Made by a program: the position numbers and the translations under genes
In this document: positions 13,917 to 13,954 of the stretch, one piece after another
Layout of the letters: each line of letters opens with the position of its first letter
Position numbering within the stretch: the first letter of the stretch is position 1
Notes under the pieces: generated by a model
Database searches by the model: none
What the model was told of the DNA's origin: nothing
What the model saw: the letters and a program-made list of their open reading frames with translations, nothing else
Assembly: GCA_007124075.1 (NCBI GenBank)
Contig: SLFV01000033.1
Coordinates: forward strand, 1-13,954
DNA from: Roseimaritima sp.
Lineage (GTDB): Bacteria > Planctomycetota > Planctomycetia > Pirellulales > Pirellulaceae
Direction of reading: 5' to 3'
Length of the DNA stretch: 13,954 bases

Positions 13917-13954
13917 CCGTAGGCCTTTGTAATAAATGTTTACGTCAACAATGA

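Overview
The window looks like a piece of a planctomycete chromosome, most likely from the Pirellulaceae (Rhodopirellula/Blastopirellula relatives). The evidence is two DUF1559 proteins with prepilin-like N-termini, a giant surface protein with the planctomycete-type N-terminal export motif (RRLRLEQL...QVLAS) and a C-terminal dockerin pair, small lipoproteins next to the DUF1559 genes, loose gene packing and moderate G+C. This assignment is inference from gene families; no ribosomal RNA or marker gene is present.

Layout. Positions 1-105 may hold the start of a leftward gene that leaves the window. A 958-residue secreted or cell-surface protein runs rightwards at 418-3294. It converges on a leftward two-gene operon (6224 down to 3337) for a sugar-type ABC transporter: a double-ATPase RbsA-like subunit, then an RbsC-like permease with an unusual ~90-residue insertion. 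No substrate-binding protein, sugar kinase or regulator is present. The ~400-bp divergent region 6225-6624 carries a tight cluster of dyad symmetries that look like operators.

From 6625 to 10500 there are two rightward cassettes, each a DUF1559 pseudopilin-like gene followed by a lipoprotein gene: 6625-7674 with 7938-8120, and 8984-9976 with 10105-10500. The first cassette is interrupted by a 132-bp nested inverted-repeat element that begins two bases after the DUF1559 stop. The two cassettes are separated by ~860 bp without a credible gene but with several short perfect hairpins.

The right end holds a leftward integral membrane protein of the LPG-synthase/flippase-like (UPF0104) family, whose 3' end overlaps the second lipoprotein gene tail to tail by 26 bp. 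Next come a rightward tRNA-Ala(GGC) with a good sigma70-type promoter, and a leftward PolX-family DNA polymerase/PHP exonuclease with all recognisable catalytic residues.

Functionally this is a mix of envelope and secretion genes (surface adhesin-like protein, pseudopilins, lipoproteins, flippase-like protein), one solute importer and housekeeping genes. I see no CRISPR array, integrase, transposase or defence system. The points most worth a second look are the dyad cluster at 6485-6565, the nested inverted-repeat element at 7677-7808, the insertion in the permease, and the repeated DUF1559-lipoprotein pairing.
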